A stretch of DNA of 64,000 nucleotides, taken from Thecamonas trahens ATCC 50062 (Eukaryota > Apusozoa > Apusomonadida > Apusomonadidae). The stretch is taken from contig NW_013657670.1 of NCBI RefSeq assembly GCF_000142905.1, positions 174,323-238,322 on the forward strand, read 5' to 3'. Positions 18,687-31,000 of this stretch are shown piece by piece. The notes beneath the pieces were generated by a model. That model saw nothing but the letters and a program-made list of their open reading frames with translations, had not been told where the DNA came from and did no database searches. Position 1 is the first letter of the stretch, and each line of letters begins with the position of its first letter. Made by a program: the position numbers and the translations under genes.

Positions 18687-21421
18687 ATGCGACGAAGTGG
18701 TGGAGGTGCGACAACGCCTGCTGCCCCTGGTGGTCCTGCTGCCTCGTCTGCCTCTGCTGCCTCCTCGGCTGGCCATGCTGGGTCCAGCTCGTCAGGCGCC
18801 AGCGTCAAGCTCATCAAGGCTCTCAAGCACGCCATGGAGATCCGTCACTATTCAATGGGGGAGCTGGTGGTTGCCCGTGGGAGCAATGGGAGCGAGATGT
18901 ATGTCGTCACTGGTGGGGTTGTCGAGGTCGTCGTCCAGCCTTCATCGCCATCGCCATCGTCGTCGTCATCAGCTTCACCTCCACGTGCCATTCCGCTCCA
19001 CGAGGGAGCCCACTTTGGCGAGATCGGGTTGTACGCGCCAGGCACGGTGCGGATGGCCGATGTCGAGGCACGATCTGAGGCCCGGGTAATGATCCTGCGG
19101 CGTGAGGCGCTGGACCGGGTGCTGGTTGACTTTCCCACGCCCGCGATGCCTTTACCGCAAACGTGGCCGCCGCCGCTGCTGCCGCCGCTTCGGGCCGATC
19201 CTCACCGGCTGCTCCGCTGAGCGAAGGCTGGATGCACAAGCTTGCCCAGGCGTGCGTCGGCTATGACCCGCACGTTCTGGTGGCGGTCCGGCTCGCGCCG
19301 CCGTCGCGCGTCCGCGCCACCGCCGACTCGGATAGCCCGCTCGTGACCAAGGCCTCCGGCTCGCGGATCAAGATCACCTCGCAGGCGTGGTCGAGCCACG
19401 AGGCCAAGGTTAAGGCCAAGGCATTTGATTTTGACCACGTGTTTGATACAACGGATTCGACCCAACGCCTCGATCGCACGCTGGGATGCCACGTGGTCAA
19501 CGCCGTGCTCGATGGCTTCCACACCTGCGTGGTGGCGTACGGCCAGACCGGGACTGGCAAGACTTACACCATGCGCGAGTTTGTCCCGCTTGTCGCCGGC
19601 CGCCTCTTTGCAGCTCTCGCAGCCGAGGACGCTGCCCACCCTGACATCCACTTTAGCGTTGAGCTCTCGGCTCTCGAAGTCTATTGCGAGCAGCTCCGCG
19701 ATCTGCTGTTTCGGTCGACGCAAGCGCCGCCGGAGCTCAAGCTTCGCGGCGACGCCAAGACCAATGTCCGCGTTGAAAACCTCAGTCGCAAGCGAGTCAA
19801 GTCGCTCGACGAGCTGGCCTTCTTCTTCAAGGCCGGCATGGAGGCGAGGACGGTGACCGCCACCAAGGCGAACGAGGCTTCGTCTCCGGCCCATACCATC
19901 TTTACACTCTACGTCACCCGCCGCCAGGAGCTGCCTGACGGCGAGGTGCTGAGTCTCATGACCAAGCTCACCTTTACCGATCTTGCCGGCACCCAGCGCG
20001 AGTACGCCAAGCGCAAGGGTCTCGATGCCGTCCGCCATGAGAACGACGGCACGTCTGCTGCTCAGGAGCGCGAGCGCCGCAAGATCAATCTCGCGCTCCA
20101 GACCCTCGGCCTCGTTATTCACTCGCTCGCCACAGGCCGCGAGCCGCCGTACCGCCAGTCGGTCCTCTCTATGCTCCTCTCGCAGTCGCTCGGCGGCAAC
20201 TCGAAGACCTTCTTTCTCGCCACCGTCCTGCCCACCAATCTTAAGCTCTCACTCCGGACGCTCAAGGATGCCGAATTTGTCATGCGCATCCGCAACAACG
20301 CGGTGCGTGGCGTCATGGCCGCCGGTGGCGGCGCCTTTCTCACCGCCCGCGTTCACATCCCGGCTGCACTCCCGCCGCTCTCCATGGCTGCTGCGTGGTC
20401 TCTCATCGCCGACGCCAACCGTTTGCTGGAAGCCATCGGCGAGCCGCTCACCTTTTCGCTCGAGCCGCACGACGAGGTCTCACTGCGGTATCCATACGCT
20501 GTCCGAGCGAGCTGCACACGCGCCCTGCTTCATGCCCACTACGACCCTGACTCTTTTGAGACTGCGCTTCAGACCCTGCATCTGCTTCACGACGGCGCCG
20601 CGCCCACGCTCGACGCCTTTGGCGCCCGTGGCTCGCGCATCTTCCATCCGGCGTTCCCGTTCTATCTTGCACCGGAACGAACCGAGATCGGGCGCCTTGC
20701 CATCGATGTCTCGCACGTCGTCGCCTCGAGCTCGCGCACCTCCAAACTTGTCTCGGGCACCTTTGCGCGGGCCGGCCTCGCCATCGCCGCCCTGGTCCAC
20801 ATCGACCCGACGTCAGTCCGATCCGGCCACGCCGCCGCGGCCTCGACCAAGCCAGAGCCCCCGGCCCTTGCGCACGCACGTATCACCGACGCTGAACTCG
20901 CCAGTATCTCTCCCCTCGGCGTCTGCCACGAGCCACTCGCCGACGCACTTCGCGCTGAGGGCACCGCCGACCTTGAGCCGGGCGCCCATGCTACTCTCCA
21001 CATCCGTATTCCTGCGCTGGAGCAAGTGCCCGGAAGAGCCACTGCCTCGCTGGTAATCCATGCCACCCTCGGATCAACTTGCGCAGAGAGCCTGCCGGCC
21101 TTGCCTCACTGCTGGCAGTCCGGAGATGCCTTTGATGGCATGATTGCGCTCCCAGTCCGCCTTGATGAGACTTGGTTCGACGCTACCGCCCGGCGCCCGG
21201 CCCCGCACCACATCCTTCACCTTGCCGTTACCGGCACTCGCCCCATCGCCGACCTCATACCTCCCGCATGCACCCCTCAGACAGAGACATCATCCGTGCC
21301 GGCACCCGATCCCGCCTCTGATCGCGCAACCGCGTACACTGCCGTCCTCTCCATTTACGATGCGCTCCGCGGGCCAGCCGCAGTCTTGGATGCCCGCCAG
21401 GGCGCCAACGACCAGTTGTAA
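18687..21421 (+). CDS. Kinesin-like protein with N-terminal cyclic-nucleotide-binding domain, one frameshift
   Basis: About 911 residues with one base restored. Residues about 45-150 are a CAP_ED domain: YSMGELVVARGSNGSEMYVV and HFGEIGLYAPGTVRMADVEA keep the Gly-Glu pair and Arg of the phosphate-binding cassette. The kinesin motor follows (about 175-545): AYGQTGTGKTYTM P-loop, switch I NEASSPAH (usually NxxSSRSH), switch II TDLAGTQRE (usually DLAGSE), then SVLSMLLSQSLGGNSKTFF. The switch I Arg and switch II Glu that normally form a salt bridge are both replaced. About 365 C-terminal residues have no recognised domain and little coiled coil. The frame changes at 19140-19142; one extra C joins both parts, and no stop or start separates them. 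The start ATG has context tccaccATGc. Confidence 0.82.
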
Positions 21422-21490
21422 CACTGCTGCCTGCCACCTGACGACCAGTCACCTCACCCTGCACCCCAGCCCAACCCCCTCCTCTTGGTC

Positions 21491-23443
21491 ATGCTGCGGG
21501 CATTTGTTTGTTCCGCCGCCCGCCCTACCTCTGCTGCGTCCTCTCGTCGGTGGCAGACAGCGCTGGCTGCTCGTGGTGGGTCCGGGGCGGAACGGGCGGC
21601 TGCTCGGCTGACTGCCCTCCGTCAGCATAACGTGACCGATGTGCCGATGCTGCCACTGCCAGAGGTAGATGTGACGCTGGCCAAGCTGAAGGAGTCAGTG
21701 AGAGTCTCTGCTGAGGGCACTGAGGGCGAGGGCGAGCTCAACAGCTTTTACGCGGCGGTGGATCGGTTTGTGGCCAGCGGTGCTGCAGCAGCGGCTCATG
21801 GCGAGATCCGCGATCTGGCGCGCGAGGTGGCGGCTAGGAACGGTGCTGGCTTTCCGGGCTCGTGGATTGAAAAGCTCTGGCTGGAGGCATACCTTAGTGA
21901 TGGCAACCCGCTGCCCATCAACATCAACCCGCACTTTGTCCTCGACTCGGCGCCGTCGTCGGTGGCGGCGGCGTCGGCAGCGGCGACGGCGACCGGCATG
22001 CTCGACTGGTGGGCCGGCGTGCTCGCTGAGCCGCAGGCCCCAGGGGCATACATCCCGCTCGAGCGGCGGCCCGAGCTGATGGGCTCCATTGAGGTCTCAG
22101 CCTGGTCCAAGGTTATGGGCTTCGCCCGGCTGCCGCGGACCGAGGCGGCGCAACCCGACACGGCGCACGTGTACGATCCGACGACTGACGGTGCCAAGCT
22201 CGGTGTTGTTTGCAACGGACACTACTACACGGTCGAACCGGTCATGGCGAGCGACTTTAGTGGTCCGATGCCTGTCGAGCTACTGGCACGGACGATGGAA
22301 GCCATCCAGGACGACGCCCACAGCCGGGCACCCGGCTGGGCGTCTGGCACTGAGGTCGGTGTCTTCACCGCCCTTCCGCGGCTGGAGTGGGGCATGTGGC
22401 GGGCGCGGTTTGCGGCGTCATCGCCCGCGGCGGCGGCCTTTCTTTCCGAGTGGGACTCGAGCCTCTTTGTTGTGGCCCTTGACAGCGCACCGCTCAGTGG
22501 ACGGTCGATGATGCACGGCATGCCTGCTGCGGGCACGTTCAACCGCTGGTTCGACAAGATGCTTGTGGCTGCCGATCCGAGCGGGCGCGTCGGCTTTAAC
22601 TTTGAGCACTCGTTTCTCGACGGCATTGTGTGGAAGCACATGATTGACGCTGCGGCGCCCGAGCTGGGCGCACGTGCGCGCGCCTCGCGCAAACCTGGCG
22701 CCGGTCTCCCGTGGCAACGCCACGAGTTTACTCTTCCCCCCGAGCTCGCTGCTGACATGCGCAGGGCGCAAGAGGCCGCGGCTGCAAGTGCTGATAGCGT
22801 GCAGTTGGTAGAGATCGAGGACGAACGCGGCGCAGCGAGCCTTGCCAAGTCACTCGGTCTCTCGCCGGATGCATTTGTGCAGCTTGCGCTCCAGGCTACT
22901 TTTGCGGCCATGGAGCAGGGCATGGGCCGAGCCGGCAGTCTCCGCCCTGGCGTATACGAGGCCGCCACGATGCAGGGCTTCTGGCGCGGACGGACCGAGA
23001 CCATCCGCTCACTGACCGAGGCTTCGGTTGCAGCAGTTTGGGGCGAGCCGCTGGCGTACTCGGGCGATGCCCTACGTGCTGCCGGCCAAGCCCACACTGC
23101 AACGATCAAGGCGGCCATGGAAGGCGATGGCATCGACCGCCACCTGTACATGCTCCAGTCTGTGGCCGGTGACAACGGCAACGAGCTCTTTTCCCACCCG
23201 CTGCTGACCAACGCCTCGCGCTGGCGAGTGTCGACCTCGAACATCTCCTCGCCTCATCTCGGCTTCATCGGCTTTGGCGCCGTCGATCCCGACGGCCTCG
23301 GCCTCGGCTACAACCAGTGCGCCGACGGCCTCCGCCTCGCCATCTCAGGCTTTAACGCCAGCGACGCTGTCAACGTCGACATCTTTGCCGGCATCTTTCC
23401 CTCTGTTCTCTCAGCCATGATCGACGCTCTCCGCAAGTCTTGA
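21491..23443 (+). CDS. Carnitine O-acyltransferase, probably mitochondrial
   Basis: 650 residues of the choline/carnitine acyltransferase family, which move acyl groups between CoA and carnitine. The catalytic His is in FEHSFLDG, the carnitine-contacting STS motif in WRVSTSNIS, and the family C-terminal block is GFGAVDPDGLGLGYN. WSKVMGFARLPR-type and FNRWFDKM regions also fit. The N-terminus (MLRAFVCSAARPTSAASSRRW) is Arg/Ser/Ala-rich without acidic residues, which suggests a mitochondrial presequence. The size fits CrAT or CPT2; the short acyl-chain type cannot be decided from sequence alone. The start is the ATG at 21491, 69 bases after the kinesin stop, so the promoter must lie in or near the kinesin 3' end. 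Confidence 0.9.
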   Translation: MLRAFVCSAARPTSAASSRRWQTALAARGGSGAERAAARLTALRQHNVTDVPMLPLPEVDVTLAKLKESVRVSAEGTEGEGELNSFYAAVDRFVASGAAAAAHGEIRDLAREVAARNGAGFPGSWIEKLWLEAYLSDGNPLPININPHFVLDSAPSSVAAASAAATATGMLDWWAGVLAEPQAPGAYIPLERRPELMGSIEVSAWSKVMGFARLPRTEAAQPDTAHVYDPTTDGAKLGVVCNGHYYTVEPVMASDFSGPMPVELLARTMEAIQDDAHSRAPGWASGTEVGVFTALPRLEWGMWRARFAASSPAAAAFLSEWDSSLFVVALDSAPLSGRSMMHGMPAAGTFNRWFDKMLVAADPSGRVGFNFEHSFLDGIVWKHMIDAAAPELGARARASRKPGAGLPWQRHEFTLPPELAADMRRAQEAAAASADSVQLVEIEDERGAASLAKSLGLSPDAFVQLALQATFAAMEQGMGRAGSLRPGVYEAATMQGFWRGRTETIRSLTEASVAAVWGEPLAYSGDALRAAGQAHTATIKAAMEGDGIDRHLYMLQSVAGDNGNELFSHPLLTNASRWRVSTSNISSPHLGFIGFGAVDPDGLGLGYNQCADGLRLAISGFNASDAVNVDIFAGIFPSVLSAMIDALRKS

Positions 23444-23560
23444 CGCGATGATCGTCCCATCGCCCCGCTACCGCCCAACAACCGAACCGAATGCCCCATT
23501 CCTTCCCCATCACCATCCATCCACCCGACCGCACCACACCCGACCACACCCCACCACAGC

Positions 23561-23603
23561 ACACCACACCACACCACACCACACCACACCACACCACACC
23601 ACA
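23561..23603. repeat. ACACC pentanucleotide array in HGH1 leader
   Basis: About eight to nine tandem ACACC units end eight bases before the HGH1 start codon. Confidence 0.9.
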
Positions 23604-23610
23604 TCCAACC

Positions 23611-24962
23611 ATGGACTCGAATGCCCTGCTAGAGCTTGTGGACTTTCTCAATGACCCCAAGGCCGAGGTCCGAGCCATTGCGGCGGACCACCTGGCGCCG
23701 TACTGCGACGTGCCCGAGGCGAGGACGGTGCTCCTGGCCAAGCGCAAGGTCCTGCTCGAGCGACTGGGTGCCATGATGGGCGATCTGACGCCCATTGCCC
23801 ACAACGCCATGCGGGCGCTCATCAATCTCTCTGCAGAGACCGGAACCGAAGACAGCGACAAGCCGTCCGGACGCGTCGGCGAGTCGTGGTCCCGGGCCAT
23901 GGTCCAGGTCGGCCTCGTCCCGCGCCTCCTCGAGGTTCTGCTTGATCCCGATGCTGTTATCTCTGAGCTCGCCGCCATGCTCCTCGCCAACTGCACCCGG
24001 ACAGAGGCTGCTGTTCACGATCTGTTCGACGTGTGGAACACCGACTCGGCCCTGGAGATCGCCATCGTCAAGCTCGTCCGCGCCTTCCGCCTCAAGCACT
24101 TCCACAACCCAACGCTCCGCTCAACTTTCTCGCCTCGGTCTTCTCCAACATCACCCAGACCGTCGATGGCCGCAGGCTCTTCCTCAAGAAGGACGGCCTT
24201 CTCCTTGCCCAGCTCCTGCCCTTCCTCGACGATGAGTCAGTCATCCGCCGCGGCGGCATCCTCGGCACCGTCCGCAACCTTGTGTACGAGACTGACAAGC
24301 ATCCCCTGCTGCTCGACCCTACTGGGCCCATCAATCTCCTGCCCAAGCTCCTCAAGCCGCTGATGGACAACCGCGTGCTCGAGGAGGACGACGTCGTCGG
24401 CATGCCGCTCGAAATCCGCCAGCTGCCCTACACACACCAGCGCGAGTCCGATCCCGAGCTCCGTCGCATGATCGTTGACACCCTGTTTTACCTCTCGCTC
24501 GAGGCTGACTCGCGCCAGATCCTCCTCGACTCCAAGGTCTATGTCGTTGTCCGCAACGCCCATGTCGACGAGGAGGACGAGGACGCCTCGCAGGCCATGT
24601 TCAAGCTCATCGACGTTCTCCTTCCCGAAATCGTCAAGGACGACCCGCTGCCGGGCGCGCCCTCGGCCTCGGGTGCCCTCACCGAGCTCGATCACGACCT
24701 TGCCACCGCCGGCCCGGAGACCACCTATGTTGTCGGCGACGACGCCTCCGACGACGACGACGACGACATCCTCCGCAACATCCAGCCGCTCGGCCTCGAG
24801 GCTGAGCCCGAGGCCGATCCCACCACCGCCGCCGACCCCGAGTCCGAGTCCACCGCAGCTGCCGCCACCGATCCCGCCCTCGCCCCCGACGACGACAGCG
24901 AGCTTGACGCCGAAGCCGTCTCCATGCTCGACAACAACGACGACGAGGACGACGTCGAGTAG
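23611..24962 (+). CDS. HGH1: HGH1 family ARM-repeat chaperone, one frameshift
   Basis: About 450 residues with one base restored. The N-terminal half shows ARM-like helices (LLELVDFLNDPKAEVRAIAA, DLTPIAHNAMRALINLSA). The C-terminal half carries the DUF383/DUF384 signature: LASVFSNITQTVDGRRLFL, RRGGILGTVRNLVYE, EIRQLPYTHQRESDPELRRM and DTLFYLSLEADSR. In yeast Hgh1 assists folding of translation elongation factor eEF2; that role is transferred by homology. A tail of about 110 residues is very acidic (runs of Asp/Glu), longer than in most relatives. The frame changes at 24108-24110 (CCC); a fourth C gives continuous conserved sequence. The start ATG has context caaccATGg. Confidence 0.88.
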
Positions 24963-25032
24963 CCGTCGCCAAGCTCAGCAAACACATCATCACACCAGAC
25001 TCTGCCACGCCATCGCTTGCCTGTTTACTGCT

Positions 25033-28000
25033 TTACTTGCCAGCTCCCCACTTGCTCGCCCACTTGTTGCGTCCGGTCTGTGACTCGTCGGCAGTCACGC
25101 CGTTCTGCTTGCCCGACTCACGGTGCTCGGCGCCACCCTTGGCCGAGTCGGCATCGGCGCCGTTCTCGGACTCGCTTCCGCCGTCACCGCCGCCAGCATC
25201 ACCGTCGTCTTCGCCGTCGGTGACCTTGCCTCCGGTGGCCGGCGCTTCGCTCTCGGTCACGCCACCAGCCTTGCGCGGCTGCGCATCCTGCGGGCGCTCC
25301 CACGTCGTCTCGCGCGTCACGGTGTGCACAAAGTAGTTGTTGCCGGTCACGTCGTCGAACACCATCCGCCAGTCGGGAGGGAGGGGGACGCCGTCCTCGT
25401 CGACCTTGAGCACCTTTTTCTTGGACCGCCGCCGCGACTTCTTCTTGCTGCCGCTGCTGCCCAGAGTCGCGGCCGGCACGCCACCGTCGTCTCGGTCGCC
25501 AATCGCTGCTGCTTCGTCGGTCAAGCCCGAGACTACCGCTTCGGCCGTCTCGTCGTCTTCCATCACGCCTGAAGCACGCTGCGGCATCGCCGCTAGCTGT
25601 GCAAGCTCGTGAAGCAGGACCTGTGCCGACGCCACGTCGGCTGACGCGTACCCGATCGCCGCCGCCAGCTCGACGCCATCCTTAAGCGCCTGTGCGTCGA
25701 TACGCTTAAGCCCGCGGGTGAGAAGCGCCCGGACCGTCTCCAGTTGCGCCATCAGTTCCGACGCCGCCGCCAGCGCGGTTGTCAGCGCCGGCGACCGCAC
25801 GCCCGACAGCCGGATCCGGGTCAGCAGCGAACGCAGCGGCCGCTCAGAGTCGTTGAGCGCGTCGACCATGGCGCCCTGCAGCGCGCTCACGTATTGCGCC
25901 GCAGACCGGCCCTGCGCAAGCTCCGACTTGGCAAACGCCGCTGCAGCTTCTTGTGTCTCGGCTGTGTCGAGCCCGTGCGAGCCAGCCACACCCAGAATGG
26001 CCTCCACATCCGACCATGCTCCGGCGCTCACCGCAGACCGGAGCTCGGCCAGGATACCCACATGCACCACCAGCTGCGTGTCCCGCGTCTCGGTGAAACC
26101 AAACGAGGACGCGGTCTCCACCAATGCATCCAGCTCGGAACCAGCCGGTGACGTCTCCGGCGCCATCGCCTTGATAAGCTGCGCCCGCAGCGACTTGTGC
26201 TGCGAGAGCACCTTGCCTGCCGAGATGAGGAGCGCGCCCCACGATGACCAGATCGAGACGCCCATGCCCAGCTTGGCCGCAGCATCCAGCCCGGCCCGCA
26301 GGCCTGAGAGCGACCGGTTGAGCATCGCTTCCTCCAGCGACTCCGCCACCGGTGCCATCGTCTGCCGAAGCTCCATCCCCGCCGCAATGGCTCCGCCCTC
26401 GCTCGTCTCCTGCAGCGCAAGGTAGGCATAGTCCTCGCCGAGGAACGGCTCGATGGCGTCAAAGTCGCGAGCCTCTACCGCCAGCCGCATCGCCAGTAGC
26501 GCAGACGCCCGCTCTTCGAGCACAAGGTCACCCTCGTCACGGAGCTCGAGCGCCTCGTACATGTCCAGCGCGGCATAGAGCTCCGCAGACGGGCCAACCC
26601 CAGACGCGATCGTAGGTGCCACCTTCATCGCCTCCATCAGCTCGTTTCGCACCGCCTCGTACTTGGCCCGGAAAGCTACAGCGTCTGCCACGGCGCCGCC
26701 CCACGACGACCACGGCGACGAGTCAAGTCCAAGCCGCCGCGCAACCTCCAGACCCTCATCGACGGCCGCCATGTCTCGCGCGGCGAGCGCGTCGCTCAGG
26801 AATACCGCCACCGTCTTCATCTTCTTCCGCAGCTTGAGCATCTCGCGCGCAGAGACAAGCTCGGGGTGCATCTCACGGCCCGAGCCAGGTGCCGCGCCGA
26901 CCTCAAACCCGAGCTCGCGGGCGACAGCGACAACCTTGGCGATCTTGGCAAACTTTCCGCGCGCCAGTGCCTTGCGCTTGGTCAGCACCAGCTGCGCCGC
27001 CTCAACCAGCGCCGCATCGGCCGCCGCCGCAAATCCAAAGGCGCTCGCCTTGCGAAGCGCAGAGTCGAGCTCCGCGATGTGCACCTGCGTCGTCCGCGCA
27101 AGCTCCGTTCCAGCCGCCAGTGTTGCCGCCTCGAGTGCCGCCGCCGAGTCGTCAGCAGCATCGTCGGCCGCCACCGCCGCTGCGCTCGCGTCCACGCTGC
27201 GGTCAGGGTAGAGTGCGGACCTGAGGAGCTTGACAAGGACTTCGTACTTGCGGAGTACGTTGGTTGCTTCTGCCACGTCGTCGTGCCACGACGACCACAC
27301 CGAGTCGCCCATGTTGAGCGCCGCGGCGTCGACCAGCAGCGCGGCGAGCGCCACACCATCGTGCTTCTTCACAGCCCGGGCCAGCTTACCAGCCAGCCGC
27401 GCCATCTCGGCCCGCAAATCCACAATGTCCGCCGCAGCTTCGATCTCCGGTGAGACGAGGTCGTACTTGTACGCCCGTGACACGGCCTTGGTAACTGCAT
27501 CAAACTCGGCGTGTGCGAGGCCGACACGGATTTGGAGCGTAAACTTGGCCTCGCCGATGAGCATGAGGTCGCCCTCCATTGCAAAGCCAAACTCACGCGC
27601 GTCGAGCAGCGCGCCCTGCAGGCCCTCGATGTCGCCGTGCGTGCCCGGCCCCAGGTGCGCGAGGAGGCCCGAGGTAACCTCTCGGTGCCGCGCCACAAGC
27701 GCAGCTGCCTCGGGAATGAGATCGTGCCACGACGACCAGAGCGAGTCCTCCATGTCGAGCTCGAGCGCTTTGGCCAGCGACTCTTCCATCCCGCGCAGAT
27801 AGCGGTCGGCCATCGACTCGGTGAGATAGTCGGCCACAACAGACATGAGCCGGCGGAGCGAGAGTCCGCGCGCCGCCGCATCGAGCTCGTGGTGCTTGAT
27901 GCCTGCCCGCTTGGCGTCGCCTACGATGTCTGCCAACTCCTCAAAGTCCTGGTCGGCAATGGCCTCGCGAGTCTGCAACACAAACTGGCCCTTGTCGACA

Positions 28001-31000
28001 AGCTCGAGGTCTTCTGCCGCCACGAATCCGTACGAGGCCGCAGCCTCGAGCGCCGCTCGCAGCGGGCCGAGTCGCCGGTCGCCGTAGGGTGAGAGCGCTG
28101 CGTTCACCGTCTCTACGATAAACTCGTGCTGCGCCAGCGCGTCACCGGCGTCCTCCATCAGCCCGATCCACGACGACCAGAGCGAGGAGGCCATGCCCAG
28201 CGCGTCGCCCTGTGCCAGCGCCCCACGGAGCGCCGGAGCGCTCTTTGCCTCCATCGCGCTCCGCAGCGAGCCGGCCACCTTGTGCATCTTCTTCCGCAGC
28301 TCCAAACCCTCAGCGGCTGCCACAACGTCTTGCGAGCTCTCCAGCCCGAGGTCGCGAGCAGCAGCGACGTGCTTGCCAAGCGCAGTCCAGTCGGCGCCGG
28401 CAATGGCGGTCCGCAGCGCAAGCGTGGTTTCCACCTGTGCCAGCAGCTCGCGGCCGGCCGGCGTCTTCACCCGCGCTCCGCGCAGCTTGGCCAGCGCCGC
28501 AGAGAGCGGCGCCGTCGACGCCACGATGGCGTCCAGCGCGTCAGCCGATGCGCCAGCAAGTGGCGACGCTGCAGAGAGGACTGAGGAAACTGAAGCAAGC
28601 AGCTTTTCTTCGGCGGCAATGGCTTTGAGCGCCACGTCCGCTGGCCCGGTGAGCGACGAGACGTCGAGACCGAGCGAAGCTGCCACTGAGAGGCCCTTGG
28701 TGATGCGCTCACGGTCATGGTCGGCCGTGCCGTCGACAATGTCCTTGAGTGCCTGCTTGCGGACGTGAATCGAGGCCACGTTGGCACGGAGCGTTTCGAG
28801 CTCCGGCAGCGCCAGCGCGTACTTGTCGGCTTTGCCGATGACGCTCATGATCTGCTCGTAATGGCTCTCCGGGTCCTTGTCGACGAGCGCGGCGGCCAGG
28901 ACCGAGAGCTCAGCCTCATCCTCGAGCTGGACGCAGAGAGCCTCCGCAGTGTCGGTGATGCCGAGCTGGAACCACATGGCGCGGGCGGCGTTGACCGCCG
29001 GGCGGAGCTTGGCCAGCTGCCGCGTCGCCATGGCGTCCTTAAGCTGGAGGTACACGCTACGCATGGCGGCGTACAGCGTTCGCGCGCGGAAGCCGCGGAA
29101 GACCCGCTGGATGGAGAGCGCCGCCTTGGTCAGCGCCAGCGACCGCTTGATCTCGAGCACATTGTGGGCGGCGGCGCGGTAGAGCACCCGAGTCCGCCCG
29201 ATCTGGATGTCAGGCGACGACGAGAGCGCCGGTGAGGCGGCGGCGATGATCTCGCCGCAGATCTGAGCCGGTGCGCCGACCCGGTTGAAGCTGTTGAACA
29301 TGCCGTAGCGCCCGATGAACGCAGCGTGGGCGAGCCGCCACGGATAGCCGGTCTGCCGGATGGCGACGGCTTCAAAGACTCCAGCGTAGCGGAGCTGCAT
29401 GAGGCAGTCGTGGCCGTCCCACACCGCAGGCTTCTTCACCGAGTTGGGCTTGATGCACCGCACATAGTGCGGCTCGGTCGCGTTGAGCTCCTCCATGAGG
29501 TCGTTGAGTTGAGTCCGGAACTGGGCGCCGATCGACTTTTTGCGGTTCGACGCCGCAGAGTCGCGCGCAGTGGCAAAGAGCGACTTGAGAAAATCGGACG
29601 TCGAGGCCGTAACCAGCGTCAGCAAGTCATCCTCCAGCCGGTCCTTGTTCTTTTCCACAAACCCAGTCGCGTCGTATGCGACTGCGCCGGCGTAGTGGTG
29701 GACGGTAAAGCCCGAAGCGACCGAGAGCGCGCGGCCGAACCGCTCCGACTTGCCCTCGTGCTTGGTGAGGAGCTTGTCGACAAAGCGGGCGTCCGAACCC
29801 GACGGCGCGAGCACCTCCTCGTCGAGAACATGCAGGATGCCGGCCGGTTTGCCCTCGATGAGGTCAAGGCACGGCTGGTTGTCGACAAAAGTAACAGCGG
29901 TGTACGAGATGCCCTCAGCAGCATAGAGCTGCTGCTCGAGCTTAAAGGTGTGCTGGTTAAAGTGCTGCTGCAGCTTCTCGTTGGTGTAGTTGATGCAGAG
30001 CTGCTCAAACGAGTTGGTCTCGAAAATCTCAAAGCCGAAGATGTCCAGAATGCCGACCGAGGCCGCGACCGAGGCGTCGGGCGGCGCGGCAATCGAGGCG
30101 TTGACTGAGGTGACCAGCCAGTCAAAGAGCAGCGAGTAGAGCGACTTGGCAAGCGCGTCGCGGTTGTTGGCCGCGTCGGCCGGTGAGAGCGGGACCAGCA
30201 CCGTCTCACGCCGCGCCATGCGCAGCGCCCGCACAGTGCATGCTTGCTCGAGCGCGTCCTCGGCGACGCCCAGTAGACGGGCGGCATGGCCGAGCGGAGC
30301 CCGCGAGGCCACCGCAGATGCGCCCTCTGCCGCACCGGGCACAAACTCGAGGTTACCGAGGTGCAGGACGGCGGCAACGAGCGAGAGCACAGGCTCGACC
30401 ACGTCGGCCATGCCCATCTCGGAAAACGCGTCCATGACCTCGGCAAAGTTGGCGGCGTCGGACCAGTGCTTGGCGGCAATGGTCGTCGTCGTCGAGGTGT
30501 AGGCAAACGACGACGGCGGGCCGAGGCCAAGCTGCTTCCTGAGCGCCGGCGGCGCAGCAACACACAGCTCGTAGAAGATGTGGTAGTTGCGCTCGCCGGG
30601 CGCCTGCTGCGTCACACGCGACTTTTCGAGCAAGTAGTTGGTGATGTTGGCGCCGACGATGGCCCGCGAGTCGTCAAAAAACACCTCCATCCACTTGCCA
30701 AACCGCGATGAGTTGTAGTTGCGGAGCGTGGCGGCGTTGCCAAACGCCTCCAGCAGCGGGTTGGCCTTGAGCAGCCGCGACTCGACGCCGTCGACCGACG
30801 AGCCGGCCACGTGTGCCAGGTACCGCAGTGCTTGCTTGGTTGCTTCGGTCTTACCGGCGCCAGACTCGCCCGAAATAAGAATCGATTGGTTTGGCGGCGA
30901 GCCGTTGGTCAGCGCGTCCGACATGGCGGTGTATGCGTTGGCGGCAATGGCAAAAATGTGCGGCGGGAGCGGAGCCGACGACGCCGGCGCCGCCGCAGCC

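Noticed and set aside
22225-23244. Minus-strand open frame antisense to carnitine acyltransferase
   Set aside because: Shadow of a GC-rich gene; no domain, and the plus-strand frame carries the acyltransferase signatures.
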